Assembly: GCA_012932865.1 (NCBI GenBank)
Contig: SAXG01000022.1
Location: 1 to 64,000, forward strand
Direction of reading: 5' to 3'
DNA: 64,000 nucleotides
Origin: Amylostereum areolatum
Taxonomy: Eukaryota; Basidiomycota; Agaricomycetes; Russulales; Stereaceae
The translations under genes were made by a program, and so were the position numbers. Shown piece by piece: positions 43,930-53,877 of this stretch. The notes beneath the pieces were generated by a model. The model had not been told where the DNA came from, searched no databases, and was given only the letters and a program-made list of their open reading frames with translations. Within the stretch, counting starts at the first letter, position 1; each line of letters begins with the position of its first letter.

Positions 43930-45290
43930 GATAGTGGGAACAGGTTGGTAGTTGATATAGAGAATATCACCGAGCTCTGATTGTGTGCAACAGGCCAGGG
44001 CTTAGCCTTATTTCAACATGTTGGTCTCCTCGCGCACAAACGCGTCCTTGACGCTGTCGGGGTCGAGCTTCTCGAGCAGGAGGAGGGAGGAGACGAAGGA
44101 GGAGTACTCCGAGGGCAGGGCGCGGATGTACGCCATGGTGGTGAGCTCCTTGTCGAGCTCCTCGAGGGTGAGAGACGCAGGGCGAAGCGAGCGAATGCGA
44201 CGCATAGCATCGTCCACTCGCGTCGCCATAGCGAGCAGGGACTCGTCCTCCTTCTTGCGGACATTGAAGAGGTCGTCATACGCGTTGAAGCGCGCGCCAG
44301 GCGCCTTCTTGACGTGCAACGCCTCGAGCTTCGTCCACATAGCGGGGGCGTCGCGCCTGAGGTCGTCCACAGGACCTCTCTGGTCCTTGGAGATGAGGAG
44401 ATAGATGGCACCCCCAGCCTTGGAGCAGATTGAGGTGTACTCCTTGAGGGCGGCAGCAGCAGTATCCGCCGGCTTGGACGTCTCCCCCAGCACTACAGCG
44501 TCCCAGCCCTTGGTCTGGAGCCAGGCCAGGACCTCGTTCGACCAGTCCTTGTAGTTTTGGCTGGTAAGAGCGTCGATTTTGGGGATAGAGTCGGACATAA
44601 TGAAGAATTGGAGAGGATATGCACCAAAAGCGACGATTTTGGACGAGCAGAGGTTCGAGGGGGGCGCCGAGGGCGAAGGGATAGGGCGATGGGGGCGGTT
44701 ACGACGGCGATGGGGAGGGTGGATGGTCTAGATGGAGGCCTGAAGAGCGCGTACCGATAGCACAACGCGATGGGGAGCTACACTCGTCCGATCCCAAGGT
44801 GAAAATTTCTCGAAACAGCCTCCTGCAGACAACGAGCTCCTGAGGGCGAACGGCTTCCGCGACGGCAACCGCGTTTGGCGAGGGGGTAGGTAGGGTGGTA
44901 GGGAGGGCTGACGCGAAGCGAGGGAGCAAACGGTCGAAGGGGCGCTGAGGACGCCTTTGATGTTGGTGGGAGGAGGGGGAGAAAGCGTCGCAGGCTGTAG
45001 AGGCACAACGGCAAAAGCGACGGACTTGGGGCTTGGCACGAAGGTGGATAGGGTGTAGTAGGTGCGGAATATGCAAGGGCGAGGCGAACGGATGAAGGGG
45101 CGTTGCGTGCGCGCTTGATGTTGCGAAATGCGCGCCCTGGAGGATGGGGATGGTGTTGGAAGGCGACGGATGGGTCGTTCGACTCGAAACTCGAGGGCTG
45201 GGGCCTCTAGGGATGGTAGGAGAGGTGTGTAGAAGGACGAGGCGAGGGGGGTGCTGTGAGGCGAGATAAAAGCGATAGGTGTTGGCTAGA

Positions 45291-45307
45291 GCGCAGGGCC
45301 CATAACC
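45291..45307 (-). other. Copia B primer-binding site
   Basis: Same 17-nt complement of the initiator-Met tRNA anticodon arm as in A and D, next to the 5' LTR. Confidence 0.8.
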
Positions 45308-45758
45308 TGTTGAAGTCGCAGTTGAAGGGGCTAGCCAACTAGCTAGGGACGCTCAGAACTGACACAAACAGTGGATTGCTGCAGCACAGAATGAGCGACT
45401 GAGAAACAAGACAGAAACGAGCAAAGGGCATACCTGCAGCACAGAATGAGCGACTGAGGAGGAGCAGACGCGTGTGGCTGCAGGTAGAGGCCATGGAGCG
45501 TGGGAGGAAACTCGGAATAAGCCGAGAATCGACCTAAAGCGGTAACTAACTCGAAACTGAAGCTAGGGAAGCTAGCTCAGGCTGAACTACAGTAAGTACA
45601 GTACAATAGCGAACAGTGGGTGAAGTGGAGAGGGCATGTGAGGGTATAGACGCGGAATTAGATGATAATAGGGTGAATGGAGCGGAATAGACGCGAATAG
45701 AAGGGAGATAGAACAGAATAAAGGCGTAGAAATCAGACATAAACGAATATCTTCAACA
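45308..45758 (-). mobile_element. Copia B 5' LTR, subtype 1 (451 bp)
   Basis: Matches the LTRs of Copia A, including CGAATATCTTCAACA at its end on the plus strand. It differs in subtype from B's own 3' LTR. Confidence 0.9.
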
Positions 45759-46113
45759 AGGCGCAGGGTGCCGTCGAGTTTACTAGAGTCCTCCATGTTC
45801 CCCATCTTCGCAATAATCTCCTCTCTGTCCTCTACCTTGCGAAGCATAAGGCGTTCGTCGTCACCATCAAGGGGAGCCGCGTCTCCTTCGCTAAGGACGG
45901 CGCAGTGTGGTTCACTGCAACGATCAACGACGCGAACACCGCCTATCTCGATGGTTCTACCTCTACAGCGTCGCACTACGCCCTATCCGCCGCGCTCGCC
46001 GCCTCTACGCCTCTCGACGCGTCCCTATGGCACCGCCGCCTTGCGCACTTCAACCACGCCGGTCTCCTGTTGAAAACACAGAGGGACCTTCAGTCATAAA
46101 GTGAAACACAAAG

Positions 46114-46187
46114 TGGACTGGCCGGGGATTGAACCCAGGACCTCCCATATTCTAGAAGGGTGCTCTAACCAACTGAGCTACCTGTCC
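46114..46187 (-). promoter_or_regulatory. tRNA-like Pol III promoter in TRIM 4, 3' LTR
   Basis: Same 74-nt unit, boxes intact. Confidence 0.8.
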
Positions 46188-46407
46188 GATAGTGGGAACA
46201 GGTTGGTAGTTGATATAGAGAATATCACCGAGCTCTGATTGTGTGCAACAGGCCAGGGCTTAGCCTTATTTCAACACACCCCCGTAAGACCAGGCCTGAT
46301 GTGATCTTAGGCACTCGCCACTTGTGCCCAACAGTAATCATGAAGGCGGGTGCTGCTACCATGTTGAAAACACAGAGGGACCTTCAGTCATAAAGTGAAA
46401 CACAAAG

Positions 46408-46481
46408 TGGACTGGCCGGGGATTGAACCCAGGACCTCCCATATTCTAGAAGGGTGCTCTAACCAACTGAGCTACCTGTCC
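46408..46481 (-). promoter_or_regulatory. tRNA-like Pol III promoter in TRIM 4, 5' LTR
   Basis: Same 74-nt unit, boxes intact. Confidence 0.8.
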
Positions 46482-47111
46482 GATAGTGGGAACAGGTTGG
46501 TAGTTGATATAGAGAATATCACCGAGCTCTGATTGTGTGCAACAGGCCAGGGCTTAGCCTTATTTCAACATCTCCAGCGCATAGTGCGCGAGAACCTCGT
46601 CACCGGTCTCGTCTTCAACTCGTTAGAGAAGCCCGACCCTATCTGCGAGCCCTGCCTCGCTGGCAAGATGCACGCCGACCCGTTCCCCTCCTCTACCACC
46701 GTCTACACAAAGCGCCTCGCCCTCGTCCACTCCGACCTGCATGGCCCGCTTCCAGTCCGCACCGCCTCTGGCTATCGCTACTGGGTCCTCTACATCGACG
46801 CCGCCTCGCGTTTCTACGCCGTCTACCTGCTTCGCAAGAAGTCGGACCAGTACGAAGCGTTCAAGGACTTCAAAGCGTGGGCCGAGAAGCAGACAGGCGA
46901 GAAGCTGCTCGCGCTGCAGGACGACAAGGGGGGCGAATACATGGGTCGCAACATGGACGAGTTCTGTTCGCTGCACGGGATCGAGCGCCGTCATACGACG
47001 CGCAATCGCCCTCAGCAGAACGGCGTAGCGGAGCGTGCAAATCGCACCATTGAGGAGGGCGTCACCGCGATGCTTGCGGAGTCCGGCCTGCCTGCGTCTT
47101 TCTGGGGAGAA

Positions 47112-47559
47112 TGTTGAAGTCGCAGTTGAAGGGGCTAGCCAACTAGCTAGGGACGCTCAGAACTGACACAAACAGTGGATTGCTGCAGCACAGAATGAGC
47201 GACTAAGAAACAAGACAGAAACGAGCAAGGGGCATACCTGCAGCACAGAATGAGCGACTGAGGAGGAGCAGACGCGTGTGGCTGCAGGTAGAGGCCATGG
47301 AGCGTGGGAGGAAACTCGGAATAAGCCGAGAATCGACCTAAAGCGGTAACTAACTCGAAACTGAAGCTAGGGAAGGCTCGGGCTGAACTACAGTAAGTAC
47401 AGTACAATAGCGAACAGTGGGTGAAGTGGAGAGGGCATGTGAGGGTATAGATGCGGAATGAGGCGATAATAGGGTGAATGGAGCGGAATAGAAGCGAATA
47501 GGACGGAGATAGAACGGAATAAAGGCGTAGAAATCAGACATAAAGGAATATCTTCAACA
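47112..47559 (-). mobile_element. Antisense solo LTR in Copia C pol
   Basis: 448-bp subtype-2 LTR opposite to C, flanked by GAGAA (47107-47111 and 47560-47564). The duplication is the complement of TTCTC at the mirror site 41738-42185. Confidence 0.92.
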
Positions 47560-50001
47560 GAGAAGCGCTCAGTGCCTACATCCACGTCCGCAACCGCCTG
47601 CCCACCGCCGCCATCAAGGCGCACACCACGCCCTTCGAGCTCTGGCACGGGTCCAAGCCGGATGTGAGTCGTCTGCGCGTGTGGGGATGCACCGCATACG
47701 TCCACATCCAGCGCGACAAGCGCAAGGGCCTGCAGCCGCACATGGTGAAGGCCGCCTTCATCGGGTATCCGGAGGGGTACAAAGGCTGGAAGTTCTGGGA
47801 CCCCATAGCGAAGAAGGTCATCATTTGCGAGCGCGCAGACTTTGACGAGCGCGATTTCCCTCGCTCCAGGCTCAACAAGCCGCTCCTGCCCTCGCCTTCC
47901 GCTCCCCTCTTCCCTCATCCGCCTCTATCGGAGCCCGCTCCCTCTCAGCCGGCGCTGGATGCCGGGGGAGACGACGACTCGTCCTCTGCTGAGCAAGACG
48001 AGCCTGTTCAGCCTCCAGCTCCGCCTGCTGATGAGCACGAGCATGATGTCGATCAGGATGCGGCCGATCCCGCTCCTGCGCCGCCTGCAGCCGATCCTGC
48101 ACCTCCCTCTCCACATGCGGGTCCTTCGCGGCCTGCTCCTCGAGGGAGGAAGCGCGCCGCTTCGCCCACCGGTCCTCTGCGCCGTAGCACGCGCAACGCC
48201 GTGGTCAAGGCGCGATCGAACAGCTGGCAGCCTCAGCCAGTGCCCTCCAAGGCGAAAGTGCGCGAGCCGCTTCCTGCAGTCGAATCCGACGAGGAGGACG
48301 ACGCTCACAGCGACTCTCCTGAGCCGTGGGCGAATGACGACGTCTACTTTGCGCAGGAGACGCCTGAGGCCGCCTTTGCCATCCACACCGCGTTGGAGAC
48401 CGCCCTGCTATCTGCAGACGGCGAGCCGCTCTCCTACAGACAGGCTATGCAGCGTCCGGACGCGGAGATGTGGCTTGCAGCGTGTCGAGAGGAGCTCGAC
48501 GCGCATGCAGCCAATGGCACCTGGTCTATCGCTTCCCTTCCCCCTGGCGCCCACGCTGTCGCATCGCGCTGGGTCTTCAAGGTCAAGCGCAAGGAGGACG
48601 GCTCCGTCGAGCGCTACAAGGCGCGCGTCGTCGCCAAGGGCTTTGCCCAACGTCCTGGCTTCGACTACTTCGAGACCTTCGCTCCCACTGCCAAGTTCCA
48701 GGCCATTCGCACTGTCCTCGCCCTCGCCGCCGTCGAGGATCTCCACCTGCGCTCCATCGACATCTCCCATGCCTTCATCAATGGCGACCTCGATGCGGAG
48801 GTCTACATGAAGCAGCCTGAAGGCTTCGAGGAGGGTCCTCCTGGCGCGGTCTGCAAGCTGCAGAAGTCGATCTATGGCCTCAAGCAGGCCGCTCGCCTGT
48901 GGAAGATCAAGCTGATGGAGGTCCTGTGCGACAAGATGGGATTCCGCTGCATCTACAGCGACGCGTCGATCTACGTGCTCCAGCGCGACGCTGTGCGCGT
49001 TCTCCTCCCTGTCTTCGTCGACGATGGGACCTTAGCGTCGAATTCGGAGCCTGTTCTCGACGAGATCATCGCCACTCTTCGCACGCACTTCAAGCTGCGA
49101 GATCTCGGCCCCACCTCCTTCCTCCTCGGCATCCACATCACTCGAGACCGCTCTCTGCGCACCCTCTTCCTCTCCCAGCGCCAGTACATCGTCGACACGC
49201 TTGCACGCTACAACCATGCCGACTGCCACCCTGTCACCACGCCCATGCTTCCTGGCTCGCGTCTGACGAAGGCTATGTCGCCCCAGAACGCGTCGGAGCA
49301 CGAATTCATGCAGAAGGTGCCCTATGGCAGCGCCGTCGGCTCCCTGCTCTACATCGCGACTGCTACCCGTCCAGACATCGCCTACACCGTCTCCAACCTG
49401 TGCCGCTTCATCTCGGACCCAGGTCCTCAGCATTGGCGCGCCGTCCAGCATCTGTTCAAGTACCTCCAGGGTACGAAGGACTTGAAGCTCGTGTACAGGC
49501 CGAGCGACGACTCCGAGCTGTTCACCACGTTCACGGACTCGGACCACGGCGGAAACGTCGACAATGGCCGCTCCACAGGCGGGTATCTCGTCCGCATTGG
49601 TTCTGGCGCTGTCAGCTGGAGCTCTCGCCTCCAATCGCTCGTCGCACAGTCGACGACCGAGGCGGAGTACATTGCTGCCGTCGAGGCTGGCAAGGAGATC
49701 GTCTGGATGCGCAACCTGCTCTCTGAGTTTGGATACACAGTCGAGGGCGCGTCGCTCCTGTACTCGGACAATCAGTCGTCTATCAACGTCTCGAAGAATC
49801 CCGAGCATCATGGACGCATGAAGCACCTCGACCTGCGCTTCTACTGGCTGCGAGACGAAGTGGAAGCCGGCCGGATTGTTCTCAAGTTTGTGGGGACAAA
49901 CGAGATGCCGGCCGACATCCTGACGAAGGCGCTGCCTCGGGAGCGCGTTGTGCGCTGCAGGGAGATGATGGGACTCGAGTAGGCGTCTCATCACGGGGGA
50001 G

Positions 50002-50449
50002 TGTTGAAGATATTCCTTTATGTCTGATTTCTACGCCTTTATTCCGTTCTATCTCCGTCCTATTCGCTTCTATTCCGCTCCATTCACCCTATTATCGCCT
50101 CATTCCGCATCTATACCCTCACATGCCCTCTCCACTTCACCCACTGTTCGCTATTGTACTGTACTTACTGTAGTTCAGCCCGAGCCTTCCCTAGCTTCAG
50201 TTTCGAGTTAGTTACCGCTTTAGGTCGATTCTCGGCTTATTCCGAGTTTCCTCCCACGCTCCATGGCCTCTACCTGCAGCCACACGCGTCTGCTCCTCCT
50301 CAGTCGCTCATTCTGTGCTGCAGGTATGCCCCTTGCTCGTTTCTGTCTTGTTTCTTAGTCGCTCATTCTGTGCTGCAGCAATCCACTGTTTGTGTCAGTT
50401 CTGAGCGTCCCTAGCTAGTTGGCTAGCCCCTTCAACTGCGACTTCAACA
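50002..50449 (+). mobile_element. Copia C 3' LTR (448 bp)
   Basis: Follows the polypurine tract ACGGGGGAG and ends GCGACTTCAACA, then ACAAG of the target duplication. Confidence 0.93.
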
Positions 50450-51574
50450 ACAAGATCTGCAGCTCACCCGCCCATCGTACGAGCTTTCGCCGCATCGCTC
50501 GTTGGGTATACCGGGATACATGCCTCGACAATGGCCACATAATCCGTGAGCTGATGCCGCGGCACGACATTCGAACTTGGTGAAACTCCACCGATGCAAT
50601 GATGGAGTGTACACTGGTTCTCCGCAAGGTAAGCCACACACCCTTATCTGGCTGCGAGCTAGCTGACAAGTCTGAATAGGCAATTGATCAATGGATCTCA
50701 GAGCACGAAGAGCTCCATCCATTGGTCTTGGGGAGCAATGGCTGGGACTCCGTGCAACGCCTTCACGATGTGCTCAAGGTATATTCTCTGTTCTCTGCTT
50801 ACGCTGTTACAGATCTTTGCGGAGGTTACCGAGATCATGTCGACTAACAAGAACCCAACTCTGCTGTGGGTCCTTCCGATGTACGAGCTCATGCGCGAGA
50901 CTCTTGAGGTCAACATGAAGGATGAAAACCTGCCATGGACATTCCGTGAGGCCCTCACTGCTGGCCATAGCTCATGGTGTACTTCAAGAAGGCAAAAAAG
51001 TCGCATCATACTATTGTTGCAACAGGTATGTTATTATTCTTTCTAAGTTAGTTCTTTTCAGTCTGCCACCCATCCCTGCGCACAGATTGGTTTGCCCGTC
51101 TGGGTGAGCATAAACATTCCCAGGCCCTCACTGTATTCAAGCATGTCTTTGGCACCTCTCTGACAAGTGAACCAACCCGTTCGGCTCTAACAGCCCCCGA
51201 CAATCCTACTAGCGTGCTTAGCAAGGCTGCGCAATGTCCCGAGTGGATAGTTGCTACGCCGGTGTTGCCTACAGCTACAGAGTATTAACACTGGGTATCA
51301 AACGAAGGGGGGCAGGCAAGGAGGGTGCACCATTGGAGTGGTGGCGGGTACGTCTTATGGTTTGTATCTTCGCCTGCATGATATAAACTAATTATCTTTA
51401 CAGGATCATGCAGATCGGTTCCCCATCATCGCACGGATGGCTCGGGACTTTCTTGCCATCTCTGCAACCTCAACATCCCGCCACATCTTCCGTGACACTC
51501 GCTCATCTTTCAAGGCAGAGACTATCACACAACTGATGTGTGCCAAAAAGTGGCTGCAAGACCCCAAGCTCTAG
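50450..51574 (+). pseudogene. hAT transposase, C-terminal exons and dimerisation domain
   Basis: Continues LRTACNK from 38762 with ICSSPAHRTSFRRIARWVY and RELMPRHDIRTW, where a TGA stands in place of the conserved Trp of the RWNST motif. Then DAMMECTLVLRK, a short intron, AIDQWISEHEELHPLVL, TLLWVLPMYELMRETLEV and, in shifted frame, CHPSL and FARLGEHKH. The last exon (about 51405-51574) is the hAT C-terminal dimerisation domain: RFPIIARMARDFLAISATS and LMCAKKWLQDPKL before the stop at 51572-51574. Transitions at Arg and Trp codons and the stop indicate decay. Confidence 0.85.
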
Positions 51575-51727
51575 AAACAGGTCATTACAGATCTCCAGTA
51601 GCATCTTTTTTCAGAAAATCTGTACCATCATATAAATAGTTTATTTACTGTTTATCTACTGTTTATAACAATATACTATTTATTTAGACCTAGAGGGGTA
51701 AACATAAACTAAATGGTTGGAGCCTTA

Positions 51728-51735
51728 CTAGGTCC
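51728..51735. repeat. hAT target-site duplication, right
   Basis: CTAGGTCC, one mismatch from the left copy at 29485-29492. Confidence 0.85.
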
Positions 51736-53862
51736 ATCATCTCAAACCGACTAGCAATGGCACTTTGATGCACTTGATTTCGCTCAGCGAGTTCCCCATT
51801 AATGCCATGTCGTTGACATACAGTATCAAAATGATGACTGTGTTCCCCTCCTGTCGACGATAGATGTATAATCCCGTGTCCGAATAAGTACGGACGAAGC
51901 CCAACTCCTTTAGGAGTGCGTCAATTACCACGTTCCACTGCCTAGCAGCTTGTTTAAGACCATAGATGGCCTTCAGCAGTAAGACGACTTTCTCCAGATG
52001 TGCAGGATCTACGAAACCTTCCGGTTGCTCCATGTAGATTTCTTCCTCCAGTTGCCCATGCAGGAACGCCGACTTGACGTCCATGCCATGTATTTCCCAA
52101 TCTTCTTGCGTGGCCAACGCAAGGCAGAAACGAATTGTTTCGAACCGGGCAACGGGGCTGAAGGTTTCCGTGTAATCCTTGCCGTACTCCTGTTTGAAGC
52201 CTCTAGCGACCATGCGAGCACGAAATAGCGTGTCTGATTTACGCTTGAAGACCCATTTGCAAGTGATAATGTTCGCATCCTTGGGTCTGTCCACCAATCT
52301 CCAAGTTCCCATTTTGTCTAGCACATTTTTCTCATATTGACACGCTTCCCTCCACTGCGTCGCTTCGCGCAATGCCATTGCTTCCCCAAAGGACTGTGGG
52401 TCAGGCGATGCTGCTGTATCCAGCAAAGCCGAAAGCGAAAGTGTTCCTCCCGTTACGTGACGACGACCTCCTCGTCTGCCTATAGTCGCATCAACCTGGC
52501 TAGACCTCCCTGCACCATGCGCATTATCTGGATTATTGTAGCGCGGGTTCAAACCTGCACGATTCCGTCGCGGCCTTTGTTCAGGCGTGACAGGCTCATG
52601 CGAAGGTGGGGAGTAGTCTGCATGTGGGGGGTTTGCCAGAGCGTCGTGGTACCGACTAGTTTGAGGAGTTTGTGGGAGCGGTGTAACTCCCACTGCAGGA
52701 GTACGCGGTGGAGTTTGTAGTGGTGAAGGGGATGGAGAAAGGGTGGTGAGGTCAGAGATGACAGACTCCGTCTCCTTGACCTCTTCCTCTTCATGCTCGG
52801 ATGGTGGGGTTTCAACTTCTTCCTCACCGCCGTCTTTCTTTCCTTCATCTGCTGCAGAACCAGGATCGGCTTGAGTAGGTGCCGATGGTCGAGCATGACG
52901 ATGCTTCTCAGGAATTTCGACATCTGGAACTAAATCTTCCAGACGCACAACAGGTGGCGGCTGAACCGGAGCTGGCAAACTCGGTTTTGCCGGGAAAGAG
53001 GTTTTGTCAAAGTCTACCTTGCCGTAGGCAGCAATGACCATGGTTCTCTTTTCCTTTACCCACAACCGATATCCACTGGCACTGGGTTCATAGCCAATGA
53101 ACGTCGCAGGGAATGTCTTTGCTTGTGATGTTTGTCCTTGACTATGAATGCCTTAGCAGCGCAACCAAATACCCTAAAGTACGTTACATTGGGAATATCC
53201 TTTCCCTTTGTCCAGTGCTCAAGCGGAGTGTGCCACTGTTGGATCCGAGTTGGTGTACGATTGTAAATATGGACAGCAGCTTCGACTGCATACTGCCAGA
53301 ATCCTAAGCTAAGGCCAGCGTGGTGAAGCATAGCCATCGCCTTTTCAAGAATTGTACGATTGAATCGTTCCGCTTGTCCATTGAGTTGTGGCGTATACAG
53401 CACGGACATATGATGTTCTATTCCCAGTTCTTTGAACCGATCCTCGAGTTCCCGACTAGTGAACTCCCCTCCATGATCGGAGTGGAAGATTCCTATTTTT
53501 TCGCCCGTCTGATTTTTGGCCCACACTCTGAAGTGCTCGAATGCTTTCACGAACTCGCTTTTAGTCTTCAGATAGTAGATAGCACCGAAGGACGAACTAT
53601 CGTCGAGGAACGTAGCCATATAGGTATTTCCTTGGATCGATTTTATACGCATGGGTCCTGCGCGTTTCTCTGAAACCAGGAATGTTTGACGTGTTGACTT
53701 TCCCATCTGACAACCATGGCAGTGATCAGAGGGACGAGATGCAGGGTCAACATGTACTCCTTTGACAACGTCTGGCGTTAACTTTGTGAGTGTACCATGA
53801 GAGACGTGTCCAAATCGTTGGTGCATAATTGGAACCATGTCGGGGCTAGCGAGACGGAACAC
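51736..53862 (-). pseudogene. Copia E integrase and reverse transcriptase
   Basis: The right block (53056-53862) holds the pre-integrase finger (MHQRFGHVSHGTLTKL, CHGCQMGK) and the integrase core: ATFLDDSSSF, IFHSDHGGEF and LNGQAERFNRTILEKA. After a frameshift near 53060 the block 51737-53065 has a Pro/Glu-rich spacer and RT: TCKWVFKRKSDTLFRARMVA, FSPVARFETIRFCLALATQ, GLKQAARQWNV and LILYVNDMAL, where the catalytic YVDD is YVND. The RT frame shifts just after SLSEIKCIK and is then cut by the hAT at 51736. It resumes at 29484 with the next expected residues. Confidence 0.88.
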
Positions 53863-53877
53863 TGGAGAAGCGGCGGT

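Larger units (their letters stand above)
43516..44018 (-). mobile_element. TRIM copy 3, inside Copia B gag
   Basis: LTRs 43516-43724 and 43810-44018, internal 43725-43809, TSD TGTTG at 43511-43515 and 44019-44023. The opposite arm has lost the corresponding region, so presence or absence cannot be compared there. Confidence 0.93.
39315..44598 (-). pseudogene. Copia B gag-pol, split by a TRIM and an LTR
   Basis: Gag starts MSDSIPKIDALTSQNYKDW (ATG 44596-44598) and runs to REETN, where the TRIM (43516-44018) interrupts. It continues with the zinc knuckle, protease (MTPHRHFFASYRP) and integrase (QDDKGGEYMGRN) to SFWGE, where a plus-strand LTR (41738-42185) is inserted. The remainder encodes the end of integrase, RT and RNase H (39315-41633), ending REMMGLE. 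No stop other than those introduced by the insertions is apparent. Confidence 0.9.
38848..45758 (-). mobile_element. Copia B: chimeric element inside C
   Basis: A minus-strand Copia with complete but non-matching LTRs: 3' LTR 38848-39295 (448 bp, subtype 2, shared with C) and 5' LTR 45308-45758 (451 bp, subtype 1, shared with A and D). Flanks differ (ATTCA left, AGGCG right), so there is no target duplication. Its 3' half carries a subtype-2 pol, with a four-residue insertion in the spacer (EHDVDQ) absent from A and D. It contains a TRIM and an LTR of opposite orientation. This fits recombination between two same-orientation elements inserted at different places in C, with deletion of what lay between. 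Confidence 0.8.
46068..46570 (-). mobile_element. TRIM copy 4, inside Copia C pol
   Basis: LTRs 46068-46276 and 46362-46570, internal 46277-46361, TSD TCTCC at 46063-46067 and 46571-46575. The same site in the left arm (near 42725) is empty, so this insertion is younger than the inverted repeat. Confidence 0.93.
45759..49982 (+). pseudogene. Copia C pol, truncated and interrupted
   Basis: Begins inside the protease-integrase spacer at the codons for AQGAVEF, directly after B's LTR. It continues through WHRRLAHFNHAGL, a TRIM (46068-46570), CEPC, HSDLHGP and QDDKGGEYMGRN to SFWGE, where an antisense LTR (47112-47559) interrupts. After it come VRNRLPTAAIKAHTTPFELW, RT (FVDDGTLAS) and RNase H (YSDNQSSINVSKNP), ending REMMGLE with a stop at 49980-49982. 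Gag and protease are missing, so it cannot be autonomous. Confidence 0.9.
38763..50449 (+). mobile_element. Composite Copia insertion C (outer element)
   Basis: The outer limits are those of one plus-strand Copia insertion: it starts TGTTGAAGATATTCC at 38763, ends GCGACTTCAACA at 50449, and is flanked by ACAAG (38758-38762 and 50450-50454). Only the first 85 bp of its 5' LTR remain; the rest of that LTR, gag and part of pol are replaced by minus-strand element B (38848-45758). Its pol resumes at 45759 and runs, with a TRIM and an antisense LTR inside, to the complete 3' LTR at 50002-50449. Confidence 0.85.
45759..50449 (-). repeat. Right arm of the ~4.2-kb inverted repeat
   Basis: Partner of 38848-43035. 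The innermost ~60 bp (45759 to about 45815) carry bases typical of Copia A/D (GGTGCCGTC, CGCAATAATC). From about 45900 the arm carries bases typical of B (GCGCAGTGTGG, AACGACGCG). Confidence 0.85.
29493..51727 (+). mobile_element. hAT DNA transposon, expanded by nested insertions
   Basis: Terminal inverted repeats TAAGGCTCCAAC(T/C)ATTTAGTTTA mark both ends (29493 and 51727), with subterminal copies of ACTGTTTATAAAC-like words typical of transposase-binding sites. Inside is a multi-exon transposase gene on the plus strand, in three pieces. Removing Copia A and composite B/C with one duplication copy each leaves about 4.1 kb, normal for hAT. It inserted into the RT domain of Copia E, and the coding sequence there can be read from one flank to the other. 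Stops in the transposase suggest the copy is no longer autonomous. Confidence 0.9.
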
